Virus record (IMG/VR): IMGVR_UViG_3300034198_014047
Coordinates: 1 to 29,642 of that record
DNA: 29,642 nt
From: a virus
Direction: 5' to 3' (one strand)
The notes below the pieces were generated by a model, which worked only from the letters and a program-made list of their open reading frames with translations, did no database searches and had not been told where the DNA came from. Of this stretch, positions 14,613 through 24,500 are shown in pieces; position 1 is the stretch's first letter; each line of letters opens with the position of its first letter. The position numbers and the translations under genes are program-made.

Positions 14613-14919
14613 CTTTTACCTCTTTCTTAATTGCAGTCTTTTTAGTTTCTGATAATTTAGATTCAGTAGGTAAAGTTTTAGGTTGAGCAGAAGCTGGACG
14701 AATATATTGTTCATCACGAACTGCACTAGGATTATTTTCATAATACTCAGCCATGATTTCTTCTCTTTTACGAACAATTTTTCCACCAGGACCTAATTCG
14801 TCACCTCGAGCATTTACTCTGATGTTTCCGATAGCTGGTGCTAATTCGTTTTTTTGAGAAAGAAGTTCCATATCTACTATTTTACCCTGCATTGATCTAT
14901 AAAGTCTTCTATTAGCCAT
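14581..14919 (-). CDS. Conserved marine-phage hypothetical protein (112 aa)
   Basis: The first 65 residues are well ordered and distinctive: MANRRLYRSMQGK, then NELAPAIGNIRVNARGDELG, then PGGKIVRKREEIMAEYY. I recall near-identical blocks in T4-like marine phages, unassigned but possibly virion-related. The last 45 residues are a charged, Lys/Asp/Glu-rich, probably disordered tail. AGGAG lies just before the ATG and overlaps the stop of the upstream gene, so the start is firm. Its end overlaps GroES by 32 bases. No catalytic motif is present. Confidence 0.8.
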   Translation of the reverse strand: MANRRLYRSMQGKIVDMELLSQKNELAPAIGNIRVNARGDELGPGGKIVRKREEIMAEYYENNPSAVRDEQYIRPASAQPKTLPTESKLSETKKTAIKKEVKDDHKEDQTDS

Positions 14920-14929
14920 TTTTTTTCTC

Positions 14930-15478
14930 CTATCTAAGAAATTCTTCTATATCTAAGTCATATTTAATCGAATTGATCTTATGAATACCTAGAAGATAGA
15001 GACAAAAACTAGCAACACTAGATCCTCTACCTACTCCCCATAATATATTATTTTGACGCATGATATCAACCAAATATTTCAAAAATTTTAACAAAGCAAT
15101 CATATTGTGTTTTTTAAATAAACTGAGTTCTTGAGCAACTCTTTTTATTTCTATATCAGATGAGCACAATGAATATAAATGTTCTTCTATATTGTAATTT
15201 TTATACTTTTCCGGAATATACCAGTTACTTTGATAAAGCTCATCTAATTCTTTCGTTGTTCTTATGTCACCGAAATAAGGATGTGGAACAGGCCAGTCAT
15301 CTAAATTATTTTCTGTAACAAATTCGATATAAGAAAGATAATCAATGTCTGTATTATAGTCGACTTGAGATTTTAATATCAGTTCGAGATTACCTTTGTA
15401 AATTTCTTTTATTAAATCTTTACTAGTAAAAACAGGTTCAGAATTATGATTTAGTATCATTAGTATCTTTACCACCAT
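14930..15478 (-). CDS. Fragment related to DNA polymerase III alpha (DnaE) palm domain
   Basis: The last 40 residues (WGVGRGSSVASFCLYLLGI, then a Lys-Tyr-Asp-Leu-Asp stretch ending EEFLR) match the palm-entry region of bacterial DnaE (GRGSxxGSLVxYLLxI then FERFL). The protein stops exactly where DnaE would continue into its PDFDVDF catalytic aspartates, so it cannot be a polymerase alone. The stop abuts the Shine-Dalgarno of the next gene (TAGGAG), so the truncation looks natural. The first 140 residues are helical and charged. Similar fragments occur, I believe, in other marine T4-like phages. Starts at 15478 or 15460 (MILNHNSEPVF) are both possible; the second reduces the overlap with the upstream gene. 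Confidence 0.75.
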   Translation of the reverse strand: MVVKILMILNHNSEPVFTSKDLIKEIYKGNLELILKSQVDYNTDIDYLSYIEFVTENNLDDWPVPHPYFGDIRTTKELDELYQSNWYIPEKYKNYNIEEHLYSLCSSDIEIKRVAQELSLFKKHNMIALLKFLKYLVDIMRQNNILWGVGRGSSVASFCLYLLGIHKINSIKYDLDIEEFLR

Positions 15479-16097
15479 TTATTATTTTAAATTTATTTTT
15501 AGGATTAGAAATATTTTCTGCCTCTTCTAAATCTTCTTGAAAGTGCTCTTCCCAAGTAAACTCACCTTTGTAGATATCATCACCTTCTAGAATTTCATCA
15601 TAAGTTGCTGGATCTGGTCTCATCCACCAAGGCTGATTTTTAATTTCTTTATTTTCCCACCAATCGTCTTTGTTTGGTAATAGAGTGTGTATTTCTGGAC
15701 CAGCTTCATTAATTGTGTAGGTTATTCTTTTACCTAAAGAACTTGATATTTTTAAGTAAATAATATCTAAATCCTCTCCTACCATTGCTGTTAACTTACA
15801 AAATAATGCAGAACCTAAAGATTGATCATTAAGCATATCGTACAATTCGACATAATTATTATTATATTTTACTGTCTTTTTTTGAAAGTCTTCATGAGTA
15901 ATTATAATAGAATTGGGAAATATTGCATTAAAGAATAAATCAATTTTTTCAAAAGCTATATCATGTAAAAGAGGATTTGCTGTAGATGTATCAAATCCAA
16001 TTTCAAAACGATAATTGTTAACAAGTAACATATTATCTACATAAACTAAAATATTCGATTCTACAGGATAAGAGTGAGGTATGATATCTAATGTCAT
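15444..16097 (-). CDS. Hypothetical phage protein (217 aa)
   Basis: A 217-residue acidic protein. The first 130 residues are rich in beta-type segments (SNILVYVDNMLLVNNYRFEI). A Trp-rich patch follows (DDWWENKEIKNQPWWMRPDP near 154-173), then a charged tail with many Glu, Asp and Asn residues. No membrane segment or known motif is visible. It sits between a conserved small protein and the DnaE-like fragment, overlapping the latter by up to 35 bases. The WWMRPDP patch is the most searchable signature. I do not recognise it. Confidence 0.65.
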   Translation of the reverse strand: MTLDIIPHSYPVESNILVYVDNMLLVNNYRFEIGFDTSTANPLLHDIAFEKIDLFFNAIFPNSIIITHEDFQKKTVKYNNNYVELYDMLNDQSLGSALFCKLTAMVGEDLDIIYLKISSSLGKRITYTINEAGPEIHTLLPNKDDWWENKEIKNQPWWMRPDPATYDEILEGDDIYKGEFTWEEHFQEDLEEAENISNPKNKFKIINGGKDTNDTKS

Positions 16098-16132
16098 ACT
16101 TTTATTTTAAGATAGAAAATGAACAAAGTCAA

Positions 16133-16366
16133 CTAATCAATTCTAATTAAGTCTTCAAAAGACTGATCTTCATCTTTTGGTTTACGTTGTTTTTCTATTA
16201 ATCTTCTTTGTTGTTCCCATTTATATCCGTCTATCATTAGAGAAATTTGACTTGCTGCTCCCGGGACATATCTTATTGCTTGGAAATATTTTTTAGTCAG
16301 CTCGATTACTTTTGTTTCTAACTCTTGATCACTCAAACCAGTTATGTCGGGCTGTAATGGATGCAT
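16133..16366 (-). CDS. Conserved marine-phage hypothetical protein (77 aa)
   Basis: A small, mostly helical, charged protein starting MHPLQPDITGLSDQELETKV and ending with an acidic EDQSFEDLIRID. The M-H-P-L-x-P-D opening followed by G-L-S-D-x-E-L matches small unassigned proteins that I recall near the fibre or baseplate genes of marine T4-like phages. Its ATG shares one base with the stop of the 222-residue gene... read in transcription order, that gene ends at 16366 and this one begins there (TAATG). It is probably an assembly or adaptor protein, which is inference from context. Confidence 0.75.
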   Translation of the reverse strand: MHPLQPDITGLSDQELETKVIELTKKYFQAIRYVPGAASQISLMIDGYKWEQQRRLIEKQRKPKDEDQSFEDLIRID

Positions 16367-17034
16367 TATTGATATTGTCCTATGTAATCAATATATACAG
16401 TATTTCCACTATCGTATGTCCAAAACTCTACTAAAATTGGGTCAGCAACATGAGATGATTCTGTTTTTTGAATTGAATTTGAAGGAATAATAAATCCAGG
16501 TTGTCCACTTGTAGTTCCTGGAGGATTAGTACTGAGAATAATATCTTCAGGACAATCTCTTCCTTTTTTAATTGCAACAGCCCCATTTACAACAAAATTT
16601 ACAGTAACATCACTTGGGTTACTAGTTCCTTTGAATAGAAGCATTCTGATCTTTACATATTTTTCACCAAAATCGGTGAAGCCATCTATAGTAAATTGAA
16701 AACTTGTAGTAGTAGATCCTACCGGATTAACTGTGAATAATTGAAATGGACCGTTTACTATTTCTACTAATGTAGGAGATGATTGAACTGATCCACCAAT
16801 AAAAAGTTCTTCTGTATAAGAAGTTAAATTAACATTTGTGATTGTATTGTTATTAAAGTTATTTGAATCATCTAATCTGGCAGTATTAAGCTGAAGATCT
16901 TCAATTTCACTCTTTGCAGCTTCAAAATTATTTTTTACAACTGCGAAATTATCTCGAAATCCTTGACTATCGTTATCTCTTCCTGCTACAGGAAATGTTT
17001 CATCAATACTATTAAAATTTATATTACTAGCCAT
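16366..17034 (-). CDS. Virion appendage protein with shared N-terminal module (222 aa)
   Basis: Residues 1-50 (NFNSIDETFPVAGRDNDSQ, then GFRDNFAVVKNNFEAAKSEI) resemble the openings of the two fibre-type proteins further right, so they probably form a common attachment module. A short NTITNVNLT fibre-like turn follows. The C-terminal domain is beta-rich (about 75-222), with STTTSFQFTIDGFTDFGEKY and a closing VEFWTYDSGNTVYIDYIGQY, as in small receptor-binding or baseplate-peripheral domains. Its start overlaps the end of the 1240-residue gene by eight bases. A GATAAATA motif 29 bases upstream, inside that gene, may give it its own late promoter. Confidence 0.75.
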   Translation of the reverse strand: MASNINFNSIDETFPVAGRDNDSQGFRDNFAVVKNNFEAAKSEIEDLQLNTARLDDSNNFNNNTITNVNLTSYTEELFIGGSVQSSPTLVEIVNGPFQLFTVNPVGSTTTSFQFTIDGFTDFGEKYVKIRMLLFKGTSNPSDVTVNFVVNGAVAIKKGRDCPEDIILSTNPPGTTSGQPGFIIPSNSIQKTESSHVADPILVEFWTYDSGNTVYIDYIGQYQ

Positions 17035-20000
17035 TTATAATCTCTCTTGCTGCAAATGCGATGTATTTATCGCCAACTTCACCCTTGACCGAGTCAATTA
17101 TGACTCTATCTACAGTGAAATCTATTTTCTTAAAATCTATACCAAGATTCTTAATATTGTTAATAATTCTGTCTGCATATCCTGGTTTACAATAACATAG
17201 GAGTATACCCTTAGTAAACCCTTGTTCAACTCCGCTAAATGTTTGTGGAGTTCTCATCCATAAAGGCAAGAAGTTACGCTCGGTTTCCCCTAATTGTTGT
17301 ATATTACTTCTTATATTTTTTGTACTATTACCAAAAATGTTACTTTTGTTAATATCACTGACTTTTTGTCCGTCAAAATCTGCTGTTACAATCTTGTCTT
17401 GTTGCCAAATTCTAGACAAAACATCTTTATTAGATTCGGTTATATTATTGTCCGAAATATCACTGTCCCATAAATCTCTTTTAGATTGATTTACAGTAAT
17501 TGGGAAGTTGTTAAATCTAGTGTCTATTGTTTTTGGAATACTTCCTTTAGATGTTTCCATGTTATCTAAGACTTCGATATATACTGCTTCATAAACTACA
17601 TCGTTAGTTCCGGGAGTTTTTGCAATAGATTTTTTTACTCTACCAAATCTATAACGTTTTTTAGAGCTACGTCCTAAAGCCGCTGCATATTCGGGAGCTT
17701 CTTTCGTTTCTATTCCTGCATAAATTAACATCTTTAATTCAGTTTGAACACCAAATGATGGATCACTAGATCTATATATTTTGTCTAATTCGAATATATT
17801 AGGATTAGTAAAGAAATCGGTTAATTCTAATCTTTTAGAACTAGATAAGAATGGTTTTACAAAAATATTACTGTAAAGTAAATCATTAGGTGTTGTTACT
17901 TTAACTGTGAAGATTTTAGTTATTGCACTAAAATTAAATTGATCCTTAGCAAGGACTATGAATGTGTAATCTCTATCTACAGTAGTATCAAAACTATCAA
18001 ATGACGTTGTGTTATTATCAAATGTTGTAAGGCCTGGGGCATCTTCTGTTGCAAATTGATTTACTTTACCTTGAATCGTTCCATCGCTAAACAAAGTTAA
18101 TCCCGGTGGTAATCTTCCTCCGATAAGGGTATAATTCAAAACTGCATTTTGAATATTTGTTTCTGCGATTACCGCTAATTCGCTTATAAAATTAGCAGGT
18201 ATAGTTCCAAGATCGCCTGGAGTTACAAATTTAATTGTGCTATCAATCTCGCCTATAATATCTAATGTAAATGTTTTAGCCGAACTTGTAACAAAACTAA
18301 AAATAAATCTAGTTCCACTCGGTACATTAGATAATAAAGGGGTGTTTAATGTAACTGTTTTAGATGCAACATCAATGGCTGTTACAATTGTACCAGGTGT
18401 AATAAAATTACTGCCGTTTGGAGCAGTAACAAGACTGTCTTTTCTAAGATTAGCAACACTATCCAATCTTAAATTATAAGAACTGACTGTTGATATAGTG
18501 TTTGTAAATCTTTCTGTACCGTATGAAGGATTATCAGGATCATATCTAAGAGCTCTTACGGTAAACTTATATGTCTGAGTAACTGCTGGTTGATATGGAA
18601 CATCTCCGTAAATTTCTCCTGTTAATTGATCTAACTGCATATTAGGAGGAAGTCTACTAATAGTTCCGTCGTTATTTACAGGATCTAAAACATATCCTAA
18701 ATTACCTCTTAAAGTTGACGGATCATAAACATCAAGGTAAGTTGTTATATAATTATTTGCTCTTCTTTTACCTAAGTAAGAAGGAGTGAGCCAGAAAGGC
18801 TTACGTATCGGAGTAACGTCAGCAGTATAGAATCCTGTTCCTACTTCAACAACTGTGGTATCTGCTCGAAGAGAATCATCACCAACAACATAAATTCTAA
18901 ATCTTCTATCTGCAAAGAATAATCCGTCTGTAACTCTAACAATAAATTGATAGTACCTATTAAGTTTTCTAGGTGACCTTGTTAAATCACTAAAATCAAA
19001 TGTTTGATTATCAAAAAGAAAACTATCATATCCATTATATGGTCTGACTCCGTAGTCGTAAGCAAACTTATCATAAAGGTGCATATCATATGCACCGTTA
19101 ATATCCCCTTGGTCACTTTTTAGGATAGCCTCAGTGAACCCAGAAATAATTCCATCTGCAGAAAGTGTTAGTCCTGGAGGTAGTTCTCCTCCTCTCGGTG
19201 GAATATAATATGATAACTTTTGACCAGTAGATAAGTCTTGATCTATTGCACTAAGTTCATAATTTACATATTCACTGTCTAAAACAAAGAAATTTGTATG
19301 AACGTATGTAGATGTAAGTGTAACTCTTTGTCCTGCTGGTATATTTCCTATTAAAGGTTTATTCAATAAAACAGTTTTACTAGTAGTATTAATTGATAAT
19401 ATTTTTGTTGCAGAAGCAAAAGCAGCTGGGTACAGCAATGACGAAAGTTCACTATTTTTTAATACTTTATTAACAGAAGTAAATCTAAGAATAGATTCAC
19501 CGGGATTACCTGATAATGCTAATGTTCTTGTAAGTTCTTCTGTTCTTCTACCAGTTTCTCCTAATGGTAAATCTCCTTCTGGTGTTACCCATATTGGAGC
19601 ATCTGCACCTTCTATAGTAATTGAGTATGTTCTATCAGAAAGTCCTGATACATTCACAGCTCTTAGAACAAATCTAAAAGTTCTTAATTTATTAACCTCA
19701 AACGGAGTTCCTATGATAGTGTTTCCTTGAATTCTTAATCCGGGAGGTAACTGACCGGATATTACTTCAATTTTAATATCTCCAGGAAATTCTAAATTTC
19801 CATTAGGTAATAATGGTTCTTGATAATATGTTGGTCCGATTATATAAGGATATCTAGGTAGAGTTATATCGTCTGGATCAACGGTAACGAAATAAGCATA
19901 AATTCCTCCTGGATAATCTGGAGTTCTGCAGAACCTTCCGTTATGTTTGTCTAAATCTCCTAACCCTTCTTCATAAACAAAGTCTTCTATATAAGTTCCA

Positions 20001-20749
20001 TCGGGCAAAGATGCATTTGATCTTTGGACATCGGTTACTCTATAGCTGGTACGCATAACACGGATAGGACTATTAGGATTTGTTGGTTCACTATATGCAT
20101 AAGGTCCGTATATAGGGTTCCCGTCAAACGCATATCCTAGTATAGGACTGTGTCTTGTTGGATCTTTAACATAAAGTAATTTTGGATCAGTATGATAGAA
20201 AAATTTTCTATCAGAAAGAATTATTCCAGAACCATCTCCAAAGAAACTTGTTGGATTAGTACTGTCATCCTGATATGACCGTATAGGATAAAGAGCAGCA
20301 TTTTCTGTATAATTTCGTTCACCTATAGAAGCAACTATACCTGAGTTTGAACTTTTGAAGGGAACACCGTCTATTGTAACTCCAAAAAATCCATTAGTTG
20401 GTGTATTAGTTTGTTTTCTACTTACAACTGTAGTATTTTCTCCTAAAATAGTTCTCTGATCTCTAGGAATTTTAAAAACATAGTTTTGTGATCTAGGTGT
20501 ATATCTATTATATTGTGGAGGCTGACCTAACCAAGGAGTATTAGCTAATCCTGTGCTTTTAACCCAGAAGAAATTATCATCACTATAATTAGGTAGTAAA
20601 GTAGAATCTATATTATTCTCAAACTGAAGAGTTTCAACTGTGCTTCGGTCCTCATTATCAAATACTAAGATTTGTAAAGAGAGACTTCGACGTTCTTCAA
20701 ATGTACCTAAGTTACTATTTGACGGATATGTCCATTGTGGTATTGCCAT
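17027..20749 (-). CDS. Large fibre protein with YHYH domain and Ig-like repeats (1240 aa)
   Basis: A probable tail fibre or baseplate-attached adhesin. Residues about 185-310 match the YHYH domain: SPILGYAFDGNPIYGPY at 201-217 and CRTPDYPGGIYAYFVT at 274-289. At least four putative Ig (He_PIG-type) units follow, each marked by LPPGL or a variant and a short D/N-G-x-I-x-G turn: near bases 19735, 19180, 18640 and 18095. A second internal repeat, a KTVLLNKPLIGNIPAGQR-like unit, recurs as KTVTLNTPLLSNVPSGTR (about 19330-19390 and 18310-18370). The last 200 residues differ and may fold as an assembly or capping domain. No enzymatic motif is seen. The start is supported by a late-promoter motif 20 bases upstream. 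Confidence 0.85.
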   Translation of the reverse strand: MAIPQWTYPSNSNLGTFEERRSLSLQILVFDNEDRSTVETLQFENNIDSTLLPNYSDDNFFWVKSTGLANTPWLGQPPQYNRYTPRSQNYVFKIPRDQRTILGENTTVVSRKQTNTPTNGFFGVTIDGVPFKSSNSGIVASIGERNYTENAALYPIRSYQDDSTNPTSFFGDGSGIILSDRKFFYHTDPKLLYVKDPTRHSPILGYAFDGNPIYGPYAYSEPTNPNSPIRVMRTSYRVTDVQRSNASLPDGTYIEDFVYEEGLGDLDKHNGRFCRTPDYPGGIYAYFVTVDPDDITLPRYPYIIGPTYYQEPLLPNGNLEFPGDIKIEVISGQLPPGLRIQGNTIIGTPFEVNKLRTFRFVLRAVNVSGLSDRTYSITIEGADAPIWVTPEGDLPLGETGRRTEELTRTLALSGNPGESILRFTSVNKVLKNSELSSLLYPAAFASATKILSINTTSKTVLLNKPLIGNIPAGQRVTLTSTYVHTNFFVLDSEYVNYELSAIDQDLSTGQKLSYYIPPRGGELPPGLTLSADGIISGFTEAILKSDQGDINGAYDMHLYDKFAYDYGVRPYNGYDSFLFDNQTFDFSDLTRSPRKLNRYYQFIVRVTDGLFFADRRFRIYVVGDDSLRADTTVVEVGTGFYTADVTPIRKPFWLTPSYLGKRRANNYITTYLDVYDPSTLRGNLGYVLDPVNNDGTISRLPPNMQLDQLTGEIYGDVPYQPAVTQTYKFTVRALRYDPDNPSYGTERFTNTISTVSSYNLRLDSVANLRKDSLVTAPNGSNFITPGTIVTAIDVASKTVTLNTPLLSNVPSGTRFIFSFVTSSAKTFTLDIIGEIDSTIKFVTPGDLGTIPANFISELAVIAETNIQNAVLNYTLIGGRLPPGLTLFSDGTIQGKVNQFATEDAPGLTTFDNNTTSFDSFDTTVDRDYTFIVLAKDQFNFSAITKIFTVKVTTPNDLLYSNIFVKPFLSSSKRLELTDFFTNPNIFELDKIYRSSDPSFGVQTELKMLIYAGIETKEAPEYAAALGRSSKKRYRFGRVKKSIAKTPGTNDVVYEAVYIEVLDNMETSKGSIPKTIDTRFNNFPITVNQSKRDLWDSDISDNNITESNKDVLSRIWQQDKIVTADFDGQKVSDINKSNIFGNSTKNIRSNIQQLGETERNFLPLWMRTPQTFSGVEQGFTKGILLCYCKPGYADRIINNIKNLGIDFKKIDFTVDRVIIDSVKGEVGDKYIAFAAREIING
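17064..17071 (-). promoter_or_regulatory. Late-promoter-like octamer GATAAATA inside the fibre gene end
   Basis: The minus strand reads GGCGATAAATACATCGC, 29 bases before the ATG at 17034. It lies in coding sequence, so chance is possible, but the C-GATAAATAC context equals that at the two fibre-gene promoters further right. Confidence 0.4.
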
Positions 20750-20769
20750 TATTTTAAATCCCTATACCG

Positions 20770-20777
20770 TATTTATC
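20770..20777 (-). promoter_or_regulatory. Late-promoter-like octamer GATAAATA
   Basis: The minus strand reads TACGATAAATACGGTATAGGG in the 38-base gap before the 1240-residue fibre gene, 20 bases from its ATG. It closely matches the copy at 21565-21572, including the TATAG that follows. Confidence 0.65.
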
Positions 20778-20787
20778 GTATAAGGGC

Positions 20788-21546
20788 TTATATAAAAGTA
20801 CCACCCTCTATACCTAGATCTGCAGGAGAACTAAATGTTCCTAAATCTATCATAGTGCTTAATAGTAGATATTGTATAGGTGATTGAGATTGTTTGTTTA
20901 TGGAACCAAAATCAAAGGTATTAGCTAAATCTGTAGGATTAATATCGTTTATAAGTCCATAAACTGTTCCATATAAGTTTCCAGTAACGTCGCCGTTAAC
21001 ATTACCAGTGTGTATTCCTGTTGTATTTCCGGTTAAATTACCTATTAATGTACTTACTACTATAGAACTTCCTATACCCTGAATATTAAAGCCATTTAAA
21101 TTTAAATTTCCGCCTAAAGCGGGATTTGGATCAGTATTAAGTGTATAGTTATTACCTGTAATAGTTAACGTATTTCCATTAACACTAGTAGATACTCCAG
21201 ATCCACCTACTATGTTAATTTCACCGTTTGGGTTATTAGAAGTAAAAGAGCCTGTATTGCCATTTACTTTTAAAATAGAATTTCTATTATTAGTTATAGT
21301 AACTTCATTAGATGAAGCAGTAATTGTAATTCCGTTGCCAGCTAGTAAAGTTTTTAATCTAAGATCTACACCTATCTTTTCTTTATATAATCCAGTTCCA
21401 ACTCCAACATTAGAGATTGTATTAGCTTGACCGCCCTGTAGATCAAGTTCTTCGAAATTAGCATTTACCTTCGAAAATGCTGTTCTAAGATCGTCTCCTG
21501 TGCCGTCGTTAGCAAAGTTTCCAAGATTGATAGTTTGTAATGCCAT
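20788..21546 (-). CDS. Short tail-fibre-like protein (252 aa)
   Basis: The opening (residues 4-35: TINLGNFANDGTGDDLRTAF, then SKVNANFEELD) is the clearest copy of an N-terminal module also found in the giant fibre protein (NIGVEGNDASGDPIREAF, then AKVNENFNELY). The middle is low-complexity and beta-helical in style, rich in Asn, Gly, Thr and Ser, with repeated GNLTGNTTGIHTGNVNGDV units typical of trimeric fibre shafts. The C-terminus (LLLSTMIDLGTFSSPADLG) may be a small tip or contact site. No enzymatic motif is seen. A strong late-promoter-like motif precedes it by 18 bases. Confidence 0.8.
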   Translation of the reverse strand: MALQTINLGNFANDGTGDDLRTAFSKVNANFEELDLQGGQANTISNVGVGTGLYKEKIGVDLRLKTLLAGNGITITASSNEVTITNNRNSILKVNGNTGSFTSNNPNGEINIVGGSGVSTSVNGNTLTITGNNYTLNTDPNPALGGNLNLNGFNIQGIGSSIVVSTLIGNLTGNTTGIHTGNVNGDVTGNLYGTVYGLINDINPTDLANTFDFGSINKQSQSPIQYLLLSTMIDLGTFSSPADLGIEGGTFI

Positions 21547-21564
21547 AAATTTATTCCTCTATAG

Positions 21565-21572
21565 TATTTATC
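21565..21572 (-). promoter_or_regulatory. Late-promoter-like octamer GATAAATA
   Basis: The minus strand reads CCCCGATAAATACTATAGAGG, with the octamer 18 bases before the ATG at 21546 and an AGAGGA ribosome site between them. It lies in the gap between two fibre genes. Confidence 0.65.
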
Positions 21573-21581
21573 GGGGTATGG

Positions 21582-24500
21582 TTAGTGTTTACCAACCATA
21601 ACCTCAATAATTCCTACATGATCTGAATCGTAATTTTGTAGAGCTTTACCTATTATACTACCTGCCTTAGCATCGGAAGATGCCATAGCAACACCAGGTA
21701 CAATTCCTACAACTAAGAGATCTCCTTTTTCTATTTTTCCTATAACCTTACATGGAACTCGACCTTGTAAAGCTACTAGATTTTTTAGACCAGGACATTC
21801 TTTGTACATAATAAATGCAGCATTATTGCTCACAACACCGGCAACTTTTGTAGTTCCTTGACCTTTAGCAAGAGTTACATCAAACTCGCCTCCGATCATT
21901 AAAACAGTTCCAGTTTCGTATTCTTTATCACCCTGATAATATTCTGCAATATCAGCAGCATATGTTGATTCTAAAGTTGCACCAGATGCAAGTGTCCATG
22001 CACCTGTTACGGACCAATTACCATTAGCAGTACTGCTTCGACCGGATGCACTTAAAGTTAAATCACCAGCTAGTGTGGTATTAACAACGCTACTTACTGT
22101 TCTAGTGCTAATAGATGTAGTACCTTGTGGAGTTATAATTTCTAAGAATGGTGTAGCATCTGCACTTCTTCTTAGAGCTACATTACCATTTACGTTGAAT
22201 TGTGTTGTAGCATTAATTGTCGATGCTGAGAATCCACCTGAACTGTCTCTTTGTACAATGGTATTATTTTCGCTAACACCTGTATAAGAAGCAGTATAAG
22301 CTAATGTAGTATAAGAATTAACTCCTATTCTTACAACAGCACCATCATTACTAAACTGTTGTAGATATAATCCGCCACCTTCTTGAACGACTGTAGCAAA
22401 TGATACAGCAGTTGGAGTAGCATTTGAACCACTACTGTTACCTATTACAGTATCGCTTCCTATTTGAGCAATCTCACTTAGTGCAACACCATTAGCTTTA
22501 ATACCAACAAAGCCGCTTGTAATTTCAAAGTTAGCACTATCGAAACTTGCAATACCACTTGCAGCTTGTATCTGTGCCGCAGTACCCGTTGGTGCAGCAG
22601 CTCTTGTAGTTGCAAGAGTCATTGCAAGTTTAGATTGTTCAATTGCAGCAGATGCATTTACATCGGAGTTAATAATTACACCCGGCTGTATTGCTGAAGT
22701 AAGAGTATTTGTTACTAATGTAAATAGAACATCACCTGCTTGAGCGCCCCAAGTAAAGTTTGTACCGTTAAAGACAAACAATGAATTGTTTGTCACTCCT
22801 GTTATTGGATTAGGTAGACTTACTCCACCTAACTCTCTAATTTCGTTTTGAGATGCTGCTAAATCATCTACATATTTCTTTGTAGTAGCATCAAAATCAG
22901 TAGTTGGAGTAGCAAGATTAGTAATCTTGTTATCATTCATATTGATATTACCAGCATAAATTTTAATTGCGGTAATTGTTCCTGCTATAGGAGTAGATCC
23001 TCCTGCGGCAGAGAAATCAACTGATGTTGAACCAACAAAGGTAACTGTATATAATCCACCAGTTCCCAAACTACCAACACCATTAGTTGCAACAATAGTA
23101 TTTCCAACTGCTACATTTGTTGTAGTAGCTAGGCCGGTAATAGTTCCTACCCAAGGTCCTGTTCCACTAATAGATCCTACAGTTCCATTTGGATTTAAAA
23201 CATCTGGTCTCATTTCAAAAGACTCAATGTCTGACCTACTTGTACCTCCTTGACGTCTTAAGAAAGCATCAACATATGTTTTTGTTGTTGCGTCTGCAGG
23301 ACTTACAGGAGTATCAACATTAACAATTTTATAATTGCCCATGTCTAAATTTGCTTTCATAGGCAAAACACCATTTAGACATAAGAATCCTGCACCGGGA
23401 GGAATTAATTCTGAATTAAGAACCGCTGTTCCGTTATGAGTTAGACCTAATCTTTTTTCTATGTATCCTCGAACTGCCTGTTCTGTTGGTACTGTATCTG
23501 TAGCATTATCAAACATAGTTGTATCTACAGAAAATTCAGCAACAGCAACACCTCGTTTAAATCCTAATCCATCTAAGTTTGAAATTGCAATAGAACTAGA
23601 GAATGTAACAGTACCAGTACCTTGGTCAACTTTAAAGAAGTCACCAACTTTAAAGTTACCATCTTGATCTGATGTAACAAAGAAGCAACGACCTTTTCCT
23701 CTTTCAACAACTTCAGCACCTTGGTCAGGATCACGATCTGGGCTACCAAATATAGTATTTGGGAAGTTTGTTTGTGCATAACTTCCTGTACCGATATCTA
23801 ATAGATCGTGACCAGTAACACGTACTGTTGAAATTTGAACAGTAACATCACCTGGATTATCTGCTGAAAGAACACCTCTTAGTCCTGGATTATTGTCCCA
23901 ACCGCCTTCGAGAACGCCAACTGGTTCAAAAAGACCGTCTCCTGCTAAGTTATCTATTTCTATTACACCGTAGTTAGTACCATTTACAGTTGGACTTCTA
24001 TAGTTTGTAATTTCGTGAACTCTACCTCTCCATCCAACTAGGATAGGGAAGTTATTATCTATACCCCATTGTATTCTATTTGCATCTAATATGCTTAATT
24101 CTCTAACAGCAAATTTATAACTTCCTGTTACTCCCCAAGTAAAGTAAGTTACACCTTGAATATTAGTTGTACCAAACATACTTGCAGTTTGACTTGTTAA
24201 TGTTCTAGTAGGTCCTGCTATTCCTGAAAGTATAGTATTAGAAATAGTAAACCTGTTTGTTCCTACTAATGCTTTTACATAGTAGGAAGTTCCAGCTGTT
24301 ACACCTCCAACTGTACCAGTAAATTTAATTTCCTGGTTCACAGATAATGCAAAGTTTGATAAACAATTGAATTGATTAGCTGTTAAAGGATTTGTACCAT
24401 CAAATGATCTATCTACAGTTACAGTGAATGGTTGTACAGGCTGTGATAGTGCATCATAATATGTTGTTATTTGAACAGCTCTAAAAGGTTCTTTTAATGT

